Assembly: GCA_027924645.1 (NCBI GenBank) | Contig: BSBN01000888.1 | Span: forward strand, 14,825,001-14,889,000 | DNA length: 64,000 bases | Direction: 5' to 3' | Source of the DNA: Cunninghamia lanceolata | Lineage: Eukaryota; Streptophyta; Pinopsida; Cupressales; Cupressaceae | Shown: one piece after another, positions 36,443-47,636 of the stretch | Position numbering within the stretch: position 1 is the stretch's first letter | How the letters are laid out: every line of letters begins with the position of its first letter | Program-made: the position numbers and the translations under genes | The notes under the pieces: model-generated | Told to the model about the DNA's origin: nothing | The model's database searches: none | The model's input: only the letters and a program-made list of their open reading frames with translations

Positions 36443-39232
36443 TCAATGCTTCCTGATTTCATAAAAAAATTGGCACCTTAAGACCCCCTTTTGGTCCCTC
36501 ATCTTTGTGCACTTACCCCAGAATACGCACTTAGTTCCAATCACATTCTTGTTTGCTGGTCTTGGGACAAGTTCTGAAGTCTGATTCTTTTCAATCTGCA
36601 TTAGTTCTTCTTCCATAGCCTTGATCCAACACTCATCAATGTATGCTTCGATCATTGTTTTAGGTTCAACTTTAGAGAGTAAACATAGATTTACCTATTC
36701 TTCAATAGCTTTCCTTCTTGTCAGCACACCTTTGTTCTTGTCACCAATGATTTGATCTTCAGAATGATGCTTGTACACATACTTGGGAGTTTTAGGAGTC
36801 TTTTCTAGTGCTTCGTTTTCTTCAGTCTATACTTCCTTTTCATCAGCGATCTCCTCTTCTCTGCAAGATGACACATCTGATTCATTTCCATTAACTTTTG
36901 AATTCTTTTGTAGATCTTCATCAACTTTGAAATTTACACTATCAATAATCCTTCTCAACCTCTTAGAGTAGCACCGGTAAGCTTTTCTTTTAGTAGAATA
37001 CCCAAGGAAGATACCTTCATGAGACCTTTCCTAGATTCTCTTCATCCCTTCTGATATAACATTTGCTTCCAAACACTCTGAAATACTTGGAAGTAGGAAT
37101 CCTTCCATATAATAACTCATAAGGCATCTTTATACTATTTTCTCTTGCCTGCACTCTGTTTAGTATATAAATAGTAGTAGGAATTGCTTCTCTCTAGTCC
37201 GGTAGGTTTTCTTCTTTTATCATTGTCCTTGCAGCTTCTTGAGTAGTCGTATTCCTTCTTTAAACCACTCCATTGTGCTGAGGAGTCCTAGGAGTAGATA
37301 AGTACCTCTTTATTCCATGATTCTTACTAAACATGTTAAACTCATTGGACGTGAACTCTGCACCTCTATTAGACCTCAAACATTTAATTGTTATATCCAT
37401 TTCATTCTCAACCATGACTTTGAATGCTTTAAACTTATCTAGGGCTTTAGATTTTTCTTTGAGAAAAGTAACCCATGTCATCCTAAAATAATCATCAATC
37501 AATAGCATGAAATACCTATCACCATGAAAACTCCTTACCTTGGTAGGGCCACAAAGATTTGTATGCAACATTTCCAATAGTTTGGTAAAAGACTGATCCT
37601 TGACTTTAAAACTTCCTCTTGCTTTCTTTCCAATCTGACATTCCTTATAGACAACATTGATGGGCTTTGTACTCTTTGGCAGATCTCTCATCACTTGAGC
37701 TAAGCTTATCCTTACCAGGCTATCAAAATTGATGTGACACAATCTTCTATGCCATAGCCAGCTTTTACTGATCTGAGTCATGAAGCAATAACCATCACCA
37801 CCTTTGAGATGATATATATTTCCATCGGTCCTATTTCCAGTAGCTATCATAGTTCTGGAATCTTTTCTAATCTCACAACCACCATCCTAAAACACAAGAT
37901 TGTATCCTTTTCTACACATTTGTCTAACACTCAAGAGGTTATGCTTTAAACCCTTAACATAAAGGACATTATCAGTATTATGCAACTTGCCATCAAAACT
38001 AATTGAGCCTCCTCCACATATCTGAGTAGCTCTATCATCACCAAATCTAACTATTCCTCCATCATATTTTTCACATTTAACAAACTTACTCTTATTAATG
38101 GTCATATGATTTGAGCATCCACTATCAATGATCCAAAGTTTCTTTTTCTATGTTGTATGAAAAATAGATATCAAAGTGCTTTCAACATTAAGACCTACCT
38201 CCGGAGCCTTTTCCTTCACACATTTCCCAGAGTTAGTAGAAACAATATCATCTCTTAAAGCTATGAACAAAAATTAATTATTCTCATTATTCTCATAATC
38301 AGATTCATCATCAAATATACTTACATATTCTCTAACATAGTAGATTTTATTAGCAACTCTACTCTTGTTCTCCCTGTTCTTACTTCTCAAAATTCTTTCT
38401 GGATACCTTGAAGCATAATGACCAATCTCACCACAATTGAAACACTTTAAAGGCAACTTATTACTATACTTACCAATACCCAATTTCATTCTTCTCACAA
38501 AATTAGCTTCCAAATCATCTTAATCATCTTGATCTGATTCCACAGTCTTCTCAGATTTGTCAGCCTTGAAGGCATACTCAGCCTTTGTACTACTTGTACC
38601 AAATTCTCTTATTTCAAAAGTAGTTAAGGTTCCAAGCAACTGATATTTAGTAAACTGATTCAAATTTTGCAATCCTTCAATAGCAGAAACCTTATGACTG
38701 TAAGCCTTAGTTCAAGTTTTGAGTACCTTCAATATCACTTCTTTTTCATCTATCTTTCCGCCAAGTCCTTTGATTCCATTGACAACTTCATCCACCTTCT
38801 GTAAGTAGCTTGCAATTTTTTCATCTTCAGATATCCACATGGTTTAAAACATGAGCTTTAGATTTTGCATTTTAGCTTGCTTGACCTTATCATCTCCTTC
38901 ATGAATACTATTTAAATTTTTCCAAATTTCATTAGCAATTTTCAGATCCGTAACTTTCACCAATTCATAATTAGAAAGACCACTTAAAAGAGCATACCTT
39001 GCTTTACCATTGCTTTCAAAGGCCTTGATCTCATCAGCAGTACTCAGACCATTTCCAGGTATAGTGTAAGTGGACTCAACAGACTTCTAGATCTCATAAC
39101 AAAGAGAAATTAGATAATCTTCCATTCTTATTTTCCAGAATGCATATTCTGTTCCATTGAACTAGGGAACATCCTTCTTGTGCACCATCTCAGATCTACC
39201 TCAAGTAGTTAAGCTCTCTTCCAAGGAACCTT
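36443..39232 (-). pseudogene. Element K gag-pol remnant
   Basis: Gag zinc knuckle at about 38450: CFNCGEIGHYASRYP, in which the last Cys of the CCHC motif is Tyr. The protease-side region (38105-37887) has VRFGDD and LYVKGLKHNLLSV. The GAG-pre-integrase motif SWLWHRRLCHINFD lies near 37750, with KECQIGKK after it. The integrase core reads LHTNLCGP (catalytic Asp replaced by Asn), CLRSNRGAEF (Asp replaced by Asn) and ends PQHNGVV at 37260. The RT N-terminus reads WIKAMEEELMQIEKNQT and [14 protein letters not shown] at 36610-36540. Stops and shifts separate every block; more gag extends to about 39200. Confidence 0.82.
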
Positions 39233-39245
39233 GCTTTGATATGAA
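39233..39245 (-). other. Element K primer-binding site (degenerate Met type)
   Basis: Minus strand TTCATATCAAAGC matches 10 of 13 bases of the initiator-Met primer site TTGGTATCAGAGC and lies a few bases inside the LTR. Confidence 0.6.
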
Positions 39246-39249
39246 TTAT

Positions 39250-40939
39250 TGAATGCACAAGATAACTAAGAGGGGGGGTGAATCAGTTGTAACTTAAAAA
39301 GCCAAAACCCTCAAACACAAACAGATCCACAAAGATGCAATTAACTTTTAAATTGTTATGATGATTAAGCATGAAAAGAAAATAACAAAAAATGAGTCAT
39401 AACAACACCATACACAAGAGAACACCAGATTTTATGTGAAAAACCCAATCTTAAGGGAAAAACCATAGTGAAGATTAGCTCACAATATAAAGTAGTATCA
39501 ACATTCAATTACAAAAGGCTCACTACCAAAGGGCTCAATGCCTAGAAGAAAGGCTCACTACCCAAGGAGTCACTGTCCTAAAAGAAAGAGATAGAAGAGG
39601 TTACTCACTACCAAGCTTTGAACTATTATAATTGCATCTAACTCATGCAAGGAGTACAGTTCCAATGAAGCTCAAAGTACTAAACCAAGATTCACCACAA
39701 CACCAACATCACCTCTACAACATCACTAAAAAATTGTAGACACCTTCTGCTCATTGCTTCTAGTAGTCTAACACATGAAGGCTTGTATTATACCAAACAT
39801 TCACCGCACTATTATTCACATCACATCCATCATGCACACCCCTAATCACAATTCCTTGACACTTATTTGTACCATCATCAACCTTGAAAACATTTTTCAA
39901 GGTCAGCACAACACCTTGCTTATGCAAATTTAAATTAGGTCTAGACCTAAATATTCCCATGGTGGAAAGGAATGAAGGCACACCACATGTTCACATCTTA
40001 GCTAGCACCTAAATTCATTTAAGCACACCACTTCAAGCTCTCACAATCACCGAAGCACCTTCGCAATTAGTGTAAACACCCAAGGTCAGCCAAACCTGTG
40101 TTAACACAATAAACTTTTAAGTACATTCTTCCTCATATCCAAAGATGACTTGAAGACCACATACAAGGCTTCAACACAATCTAGAGTATTCTGTTAACAC
40201 CCTAACACATCTTGAAATCCAACCAATTCTTCCGCAACAACTTTCACCTGCCACACAACCTTATTTTATTTTTCCAGTATCCTTGACTAACGCTATCATA
40301 CATTGCATATCTAGAGATCAACTTACCGAGCTCCAAACCATGAACAACTTCAACATAAGAAAGATATAAACCTTATAAGAACAATTCCAAAACCGCAAGA
40401 CTTAAAACCTCTTTGTGGAGAAATGCAGAGAAAAGACATTTCTCCCAGACACCTCTACAACACTCAAAAACATGGTCTAGACACTGGTGAGCTCAACTTC
40501 CTCTACACAATGAACCGGAGTACAAAACTTGGAATATAACATCCCTAAACAACATATCCAAATTGCAAAGACACATCTTCCACATAGAGGAAATGTGGAG
40601 CAAAACCAGAACACTACTCTATAAACTAGAATGCTACTACAACACACTATTTCTTTTATTAATCAAATTTTCTCAAAAGCACTTGGAACCTATCCAACAG
40701 AAACATATTCTTGACATCTTGAGCACCTCTTCAAAGAAACCAAATCATCTTCAACAAAGCAACTCAACCAAATAACTCATACCAATGCAACAACCTCAAC
40801 ATCAGAGATAGTATCCACTCAACACCAACTACTCATACTCTTGCACTATTTCTTACTCACACAATTGATATAGTTGACACCAATGAGAACACAAGCTTGT
40901 TGACATCAATGACAACTCCAATTACACATACTTGCAATA
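39250..40939 (-). repeat. Element K 5' LTR (about 1690 bp)
   Basis: On the minus strand it starts TATTGCAAGTATG at 40939 and ends GTGCATTCA at 39250. The start and the GTTGTCATTGATGTCAACA motif just inside match the Element 2 LTR (TGTTGCAAGTAT). A GGTTTTTCCCTTAA stretch (near 39460) and a C-run near the end are also shared. The terminal TG has decayed to TA. No partner LTR is in the window. Confidence 0.7.
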
Positions 40940-41458
40940 GGATAATCACACAATGATAACTTTAGTTGGTCATTTTTAATCATGGCTAAACTTTCTCTAG
41001 AATACAAAATTTATTTGATTTGTGGCTAAATCACATACAATTTATTTTATAGAACATCATGAAGGAACTGATTGGCAACTAATATTCCTAATTATGAGGC
41101 ATTTGGAATGATGGGAAGGGATATTAGTTGTAAGTCAATTCCCATTAATTAAACCCAACCGTGAACATGATTGAAGGAATCTCATAATTGAACCAATTGT
41201 GTTCATATTGGGGGATAACTATACTTAATGCTTCCAATTAGAGCTTATTTTGCCCACATGCACACTTGGTTGAATCTATATAGTAAATTGATCCACAATG
41301 TGTGTGTAATTTAGGCTATATACAAATTAAAGTTCCAATTGGAGCATATTATACGCATTCAAACACTTAATTTAGCCAATCTTATAACTGGGTCAATGGT
41401 CTATACAATTGAGGCTATTTATATCTTAATATTCGAATTGAATCCTACTATATCTAAA
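40940..41458. other. Short spacer between Element K and Element 4
   Basis: AT-rich. AATTAGAGC/AATTGGAGC-type phrases recur around 41237 and 41338. No coding sequence. Confidence 0.5.
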
Positions 41459-42141
41459 TGTTGGAAATATACAGCCATAGAGACAAATTTCTCATAACCC
41501 AATAAGAGATTCAATGTGCAATAAACAAGAAATCCACATGTAAAAGTATAACATCAATGGTGACACAAGATATGCCCTAGGAAAACCCTCATAGAGGGAA
41601 AAACCCAACCTCCAAAAGCATGCATCTCTCATGTATTATTCAACAATAATCAACAATACATATGTAGAGACCACCTTTAAAACATCAAGCTCTATCTACC
41701 TGTAATCCATGTAAACAAGCATGTTACCATACATCCCATGCCGTGCTGTAAACCCTCACAGATGCAAGAGAAGCTACAAACCCAGCCAAAGGCAAATAAG
41801 TCCTTACTCAACCAACCTCTACCAATACCCTTGTGTTTGCTTTTATAGACATAAGCTCACACAAATACAACATGTGGTATTGTAATACTATTTTCCCAAA
41901 ACCATGTGTCTACAAAACCAGTGACCCCACATTTGATTATTGGTACTATGTTTTCCCAATTAATTAACTAATTTCAAATAATGTAATTAACCCAATGTTA
42001 CATACAACAATTACAAGTGGCATCCAAATAAATATCCAATGTGGCTAAACACATCACATGATGCACCACAATTAAATATTTATTTTACATAATAAAATAA
42101 TATCAATGTTATGCAAGGTGTACAACACACCTACTCCAACA
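41459..42141 (-). repeat. Element 4 3' LTR (683 bp, complete)
   Basis: Begins TGTTGGAAATATACAGCC and ends CTACTCCAACA on the plus strand. A minus-strand TATA box (CTATAAAAG) lies at 41840-41848. Confidence 0.85.
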
Positions 42142-45100
42142 TTCTCCCACTTGTTGTATACATTGTATAAGGGATCAACATGTAAACTCAAAACATCAAG
42201 GAAAACCATCATGTGTGCCCAACAAGTACCATATAACCATCCATGTGTTCCATGTGCTCAAAGATACCTGCAACAATAATCAAGGTGTCCACCATCTCAA
42301 ACAAGAACCTCCCCATCCTCCATCTAGCCTCATGAAGAATAAGATCCTCCAAAGAGATGCTAGACTAAACTGTCACATAGAAGCAAGAAACCTACATCAA
42401 CTGATATCTAACACAAGCACCAAATCCAATGGTAGGAAATAGGCTCAAGTAGCTAACAAGAATCAATCATCATAGCTGAAATAGCAACCACAACTAGTTG
42501 CTAATGCATCAACTAACCATACCTCCAAACCAAGGTATACAAAAGATAACAAGTAGACCTTATGCCATTAACATATCCAACTCAAAACACATGATAATAA
42601 GTCCATGTATATACTCAATCCTGCATAAAGAAGTCCATCAAGGTAACAATACAAAGTATGTGATAAAAAACCTCAAGACCCTCCATACTGTAGCATAATG
42701 AGAACAAATAACAAAGGAATCATATACATCCTGGAACTCCCACTGCATGAGTAAATGTCAAATCTAAAAATAGATCAAGGCATCCAAAGATCCACTAATA
42801 GTACACACATAGAAGATGTGGCTGAATCCTCTATCACATAGTGTCAAAGGACACACATAGATATGCAAAATCTGTAAACTAAATAGCAGAAACATAACTC
42901 TCCTCAAGTCCATATCTCTCCCAAATCCTTCACATCGTAAGAGAAAGAAGTCAAGAGACTCAAAAGCTCCATACACATCTCAGCTCCAATTTCATGTGAA
43001 CACAAAATATCTAGGAAGAAGCATAAGACCTCTCAAGAGAGAACCTACAAATCATAACCATGTCCTATCCACACTAATGTGCTATAACTGTGAAAAGTCT
43101 GACCTCCTTTACAACCCAAAAACAGGAAGCCTCCACAACATCCAACAACAAGATGCAAGCCTCTCAAACCAAAAGGTAGACCAAACTCATAACCATCCCA
43201 AAGAAGGAATAAGCCCAAAGGCACTAACCATCTCCATTACATACAATGATCTCGTAACAACTTTGGATCAAACATAATGAGATAACCAATCAAATCCATG
43301 CATCTACTCCTAAAACAAGTCCTCACAACCATAATCCATAGCTCAAGACTCAAGCATGAGAAGATAACATACAAATGAAGAATGCATTTGAAAATTAGGT
43401 GGACATACCTATCAAATCATTCACCATCTAGTGGACCAAGAGTGGGGATGAGATTGCTCCTTCAGGATGCACCAAGCGTCAAAGACCCTCTCCAAGAACA
43501 ATATCTTCAACATGTCCATGTTGGACTCACGTCTAACCAAGGTGTGGGTTCCTCGGTCTTACTACTGAAATCCTCATCAAAGAGTAACCATCTCAACACA
43601 TGCTCTAATTCCAACAAGCCTTACCTAAGTCTCCAAGTATCCATGAGTACCTCCATGATCAATCGATGCTAAACTTCAAATACAAAATTACACCATCATG
43701 AAGCTCCGAAGCACATGACCAATGTACCTAATACCAAGAGAACCATCAAGATCATAGTCAAAGCTCCCACTCCACGTATGCATAACCAAGGAACATATCA
43801 TGACATCATGATCTAATCATCTCCTCAAAGGAAGATCACATGTACTAATGCACACATCCTGTCTCAAGAGAACCTATATCATGCCAACACTCTAACACAG
43901 AATCAAGAGTAAACCATGACACAATACCAACCATCATGTAAGCAAGGATCACCTATCAAAGCTGACAAACGATAACCAACACCTCAACCAAAGACTTCAA
44001 GAGTCGTCCATGGTACCAAGATGTAAAAATCTCCAAATCACATGAATATAACCATATCCTGCCAAAGCTCCCACTGAAGTGTGATACTGAGATATACATG
44101 GTAACAACATAAATATCAAACCCATCACTATCAAAATCTCCCACTAAAACCTGTAGCCAAGCTATCCATGATATCATGATAACCATCTCCTACATGAAGA
44201 TCATCCATGGCCCCAACACACTATAATGACACAGCTCCAAAAAGGTCGAGTAAACCATAATCTCCAAAACTAAGAAGATGAATAAAACCTGTAAACCAAA
44301 CAACAATCCAATACCACCAAAATTGTATTTGTAAAACAATCATGTCATGCCAAAGTCCCAACCATATAAGGAACATCCATGACACCATGATCACCACCCA
44401 ATGTACTTGCACCAAACTCCCATCAAGTCTCATACAACTATACCATATAGTCAACAAACATAGGTCCCATATCATGACTGTATCAGGTAATACCATCTCT
44501 CTCTATATCTCATAATGACAAGAAAACAAATGCAACATGTGACTAAACCAAGCCACAAATCTGAATCTACGTTAAAACTAAAACATCTATGGGAATAGAT
44601 AACCCATATCCAAGTCATAAATGCAACTTGTAGGCATAGACAACCTACAACACTGCACAACTTACATAGATCTCACAATGCAACATGAAAACTGAAAAAT
44701 ACATGTATAATGTTGTCAACCAAGGATAATCAGAGAAAAAAATGTAAGTCTATAATGACTCAAACACCAAATCATCCCAGATTCAATTTTCTATCGATTC
44801 ACAAAATCACCAAAAGTCAAAGGGATCAAAATGAGGTCAAACTGATTCACACTAAAAAAAATCCTCAAAACATCATCTCCGAACCTACTTTACTATGTAG
44901 TTCTCATAAATACCTTTCCAACGCCTATAAGAAGTCTGAAATCTGACTCCGTATGCACCTGTTATGCTCGGTCAAAACTCAAAAGCAACATTTGGCTTCC
45001 AACTAACAAAACTAGTCAAAATGGAAAAATCAGGAAAAATCTTTGACACCACTGTGTAGTATGCAGAAAGAGATTTCCATCGACTATACGAAGTTGAAAA

Positions 45101-46097
45101 TCTGACTTGCTGGGCGAAAGTTATGCCCCTTGGAAAAAATCTACCCCGTTAGGCTAAAAAATAGGCCCTGGTGGCCTTCTAGTGGTGCAGTGGTTGCCTA
45201 TCGGCAACCCACCAGTGGCAGTGGTGCACCGGTGAAACCTAGGTGGTGCCCTAGTGGTGCAGTGGTAGAGGGAGGTGGTGGAATTAACAAATATTGAAAC
45301 AAGGTTTAATTTTTGTGGTTTTGATTTTTGAAAATTTAAATTCTTTAATAAAGTTTTTAAAACCCTTGTAAGGGCGAGCTGGGGCTTGGTCCCCCATGGG
45401 ACTGGGGGCCCAGGCCAGGGGGCTAAACCACACTAGTCCTGAAGCCCACCGCCTGGGGCCCAGCCTGCAACCTCCAGCATGTAGCTATCAGCCCTATAAA
45501 GTTGTGCAGCCTGCATAGCCATACGACCTGCAGATCATGCGGCCTGCAGTCCACATGCTGGCCGGCGAGGGGGGGTAAAACCCCCCATAAACCTTTTTTT
45601 AATTTTAAAAAAATAAGATTTGAAAATACATCAGAGGAAATGAATTTTTTTTTTAAAAATTTCTGCATACCTCTGCAATGCTCTCGGCCGTACAACGAGG
45701 GCTGGGGGCAAATTTTATTTTTTTGCATTTTTCTCCTATCAATGAAATAGGCTGAATTTTATATGAATCTTCATGTCTTAGGCCTCCTGGACTCAATGGC
45801 GAGGTCCGTTTTGTCCCAGAAGGTCATCTGTGACAGCTCCTTCTCAAAACCCTCTTCATGCAAACCCAAATCAAGCCCTTTTCTCCATGATTTTTCAACA
45901 CTCAGATCTACAAAAAATCACCATAAATCTACAACTCTAAATCCTACATCTACAAATAAAAAACTTGCACAAATCCTCATATCTTGCAATGTCTTCATTC
46001 TTTCCTGAAAATTCATGGATTCCACTATACACAAAAAATTTACTCATAGCTAGGGTTATAAAATAGGGGCCATTTCCACCCAAATCATGGCAACCAA
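42142..46097 (-). other. Element 4 internal region, non-coding
   Basis: About 4 kb without Gag or Pol motifs on either strand. CTCCCACT (minus strand AGTGGGAG, like the polypurine tract) occurs at 42144, 42737, 43764, 44068 and 44138, often near CATGATATCATGATAACC words, as an irregular array. A GC-rich leader at 45140-45600 contains GTGGTGCAGTGGT repeats and the hairpin GGTTGCC-TATC-GGCAACC (45192-45209). Open frames here are Trp/Ile-rich artefacts. Confidence 0.6.
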
Positions 46098-46110
46098 GCT
46101 CTGATACCAA
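46098..46110 (-). other. Element 4 primer-binding site (initiator Met)
   Basis: Minus strand TTGGTATCAGAGC, the full plant initiator-Met complement, one base from the LTR. Confidence 0.88.
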
Positions 46111-46111
46111 A

Positions 46112-46496
46112 TGTTGGAAATATATAGTCATAGAGACAAATTCCTCATAACCCAATAAGAGATTCAATGTGCAATAAACCATAAATCTACATGCAAAATA
46201 AATGGACAATTATACCATCAATGGAAAAACCCTCATAGAGGGAAAAACTCAGCCTTCAAAAGCATACATCTCTCATGTATTATTCAGAAATAATCAGCAA
46301 TACATATGCAACTATTACCTCTAAAACATCAATCTCTCTCTACCTGCAATCCATGTGAACAAACATGTAACCATCCATCTCATGCCATTCTTCAAACCCT
46401 CACACATGCAAGAGAAGCTACAAACCCAACCAAAGGAAAATAAGCCCTCATTCAACTAACAACCTCTACAACTACCCTTGTGTTTGTGTATACGCC
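46112..46496 (-). repeat. Element 4 5' LTR, portion left of the Element 3 insertion
   Basis: Matches 41459-41839 with substitutions and small indels and stops at CTTGTGTTTG, where the intact LTR continues CTTTTATAG. Element 3 starts immediately after. Confidence 0.82.
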
Positions 46497-47613
46497 TAAA
46501 AATGACATGATTCGGTCAAAATAAATATTCTTAATATTTATTTCATTCTAATTCTTCTATCAATAAATAAATAAACAAATTTATTTATTCAATTCACATT
46601 CCTCTAAATTAATTAAATATCAAAATATTTAATTACCTCTTCTAAAGTCAAAATTAAATAAAATCCTTTATTTAATTAAATTCTTCCAAACAATTAAATA
46701 ATTCTTAATTATTTAATTAAAGTCAAATCATTCCTCCAAATTTAAATAAATCAATCAAATTTATTTAAATCCTCTCAATCTCCAAAAATAAAATATAATC
46801 AAATATTTTATTTATTCTTCCAAATCATTGCACAACAATTAAATAAATTTATTTATTTAATTTGCTTTCTTATCTTCTAATTCTTCTAAAAATAAGTCTT
46901 CTTCTTCATGCACACAAAATTAAATAATTTATTATTTAATTTCTCTCAAATCATGCAAAAGCAAATCTCAAGTTGAGTTAACTAATTCAATCAACCTTGT
47001 TTTTATCAATATCTCTTAAATTAGAAAAAAAGCTTTCTAATTTATGAAAAGCATGTCTTACCTTTAGAAAAGAAAGTAGTTAACTCAAATAAAATAGCTT
47101 TTGGGTGACACTTGTCTTCTTCTTATTCGCGCATGTTCCTCAAGATTTCTATACTGTTGATCTTCTCATTCTTTCTATACAATTGATCTTCTCTTTCACA
47201 AGTCTATAAATTGAGCCCTCTTCCTCAATTTCATTCATCCAAGCTTTAAGTATCGTTACTCTGCAGGAATTACAGCGCGCTTTTGGCACCAATTCCTTCA
47301 TTGCTTGTGATCACACTCGTCACCATACTACTACTATTGTTGTGAAGCTCATCTTCATTATAAAGCATTATCATAGCCGTTCTCCATTGACAATCTTGGA
47401 ATAGCAAGGAAGTGCACTCTCTGAGGGCTTTATTCATACATTCAAGATCGGTTAAGATAGGCAACCAATGGAAGCTACGAAGCTTTGAGGTTTGCAAATA
47501 TTTTTGAAGATCTCTTGTTTAATTAATCTCTTTGTTTCTATATTTCGTTATGTTTTGGGTATTTTGATATTGATTATATTGATTATTCATTTGAATCCAA
47601 TTTTCCCTTAACA
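46497..47613 (+). repeat. Element 3 5' LTR (about 1117 bp)
   Basis: Starts TGTATACGCC (start uncertain by two bases, since TGTG also fits) and ends CCCTTAACA. Bases 46520-46930 are a run of AT-only inverted repeats separated by TCTTCC-type spacers. Boundaries come from the break in the Element 4 LTR and from the primer site, since no second LTR is in view. Confidence 0.75.
47205..47210 (+). promoter_or_regulatory. TATA box of Element 3 LTR
   Basis: TATAAA in CAAGTCTATAAATTGAGCCC, about 400 bases before the LTR end; the following CTCTTCCTCAATTTC is a typical plant start-site context. Confidence 0.6.
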
Positions 47614-47617
47614 TTTT

Positions 47618-47636
47618 TGGCACCCAATGTGGGGCC
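47618..47636 (+). other. Element 3 primer-binding site
   Basis: TGGCACCCAATGTGGGGCC lies four bases after the LTR. It resembles the TGGCGCC...GGGG class used by Tat/Athila-type elements; the tRNA is not assigned. Confidence 0.65.

Larger units (their letters stand above)
36443..40939 (-). mobile_element. Element K: truncated Ty1/copia retrotransposon
   Basis: Read on the minus strand: 5' LTR (40939-39250), degenerate Met-tRNA primer site, gag, protease, integrase, then RT cut off near 36443 with no RNase H or 3' LTR. Sequence similarity in the LTR start and zinc knuckle links it to the family of Element 2, in opposite orientation. The 3' portion was probably lost by deletion or another insertion. 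Confidence 0.8.
41459..46496 (-). mobile_element. Element 4: minus-strand non-coding LTR element (LARD-like), 5' LTR disrupted
   Basis: The left LTR (41459-42141) and the start of the right LTR (46112-46496) are direct repeats beginning TGTTGGAAATATA. A perfect 13-base Met-tRNA primer site sits beside the right LTR on the minus strand and a CTCCCACT polypurine complement beside the left LTR. The internal 4 kb encodes no recognisable Gag or Pol, so this fits a large retrotransposon derivative moved in trans. The right LTR is cut at 46496 by Element 3; its remainder should lie past the window. LTR copies are visibly more than 10% diverged, so this is the oldest layer of the nest. Confidence 0.8.

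Noticed and set aside
44221..44496. Trp/Ile-rich minus-strand frame in Element 4
   Set aside because: Looks membrane-like, but composition follows from CCA/CAT-rich repeats; no conserved motif.
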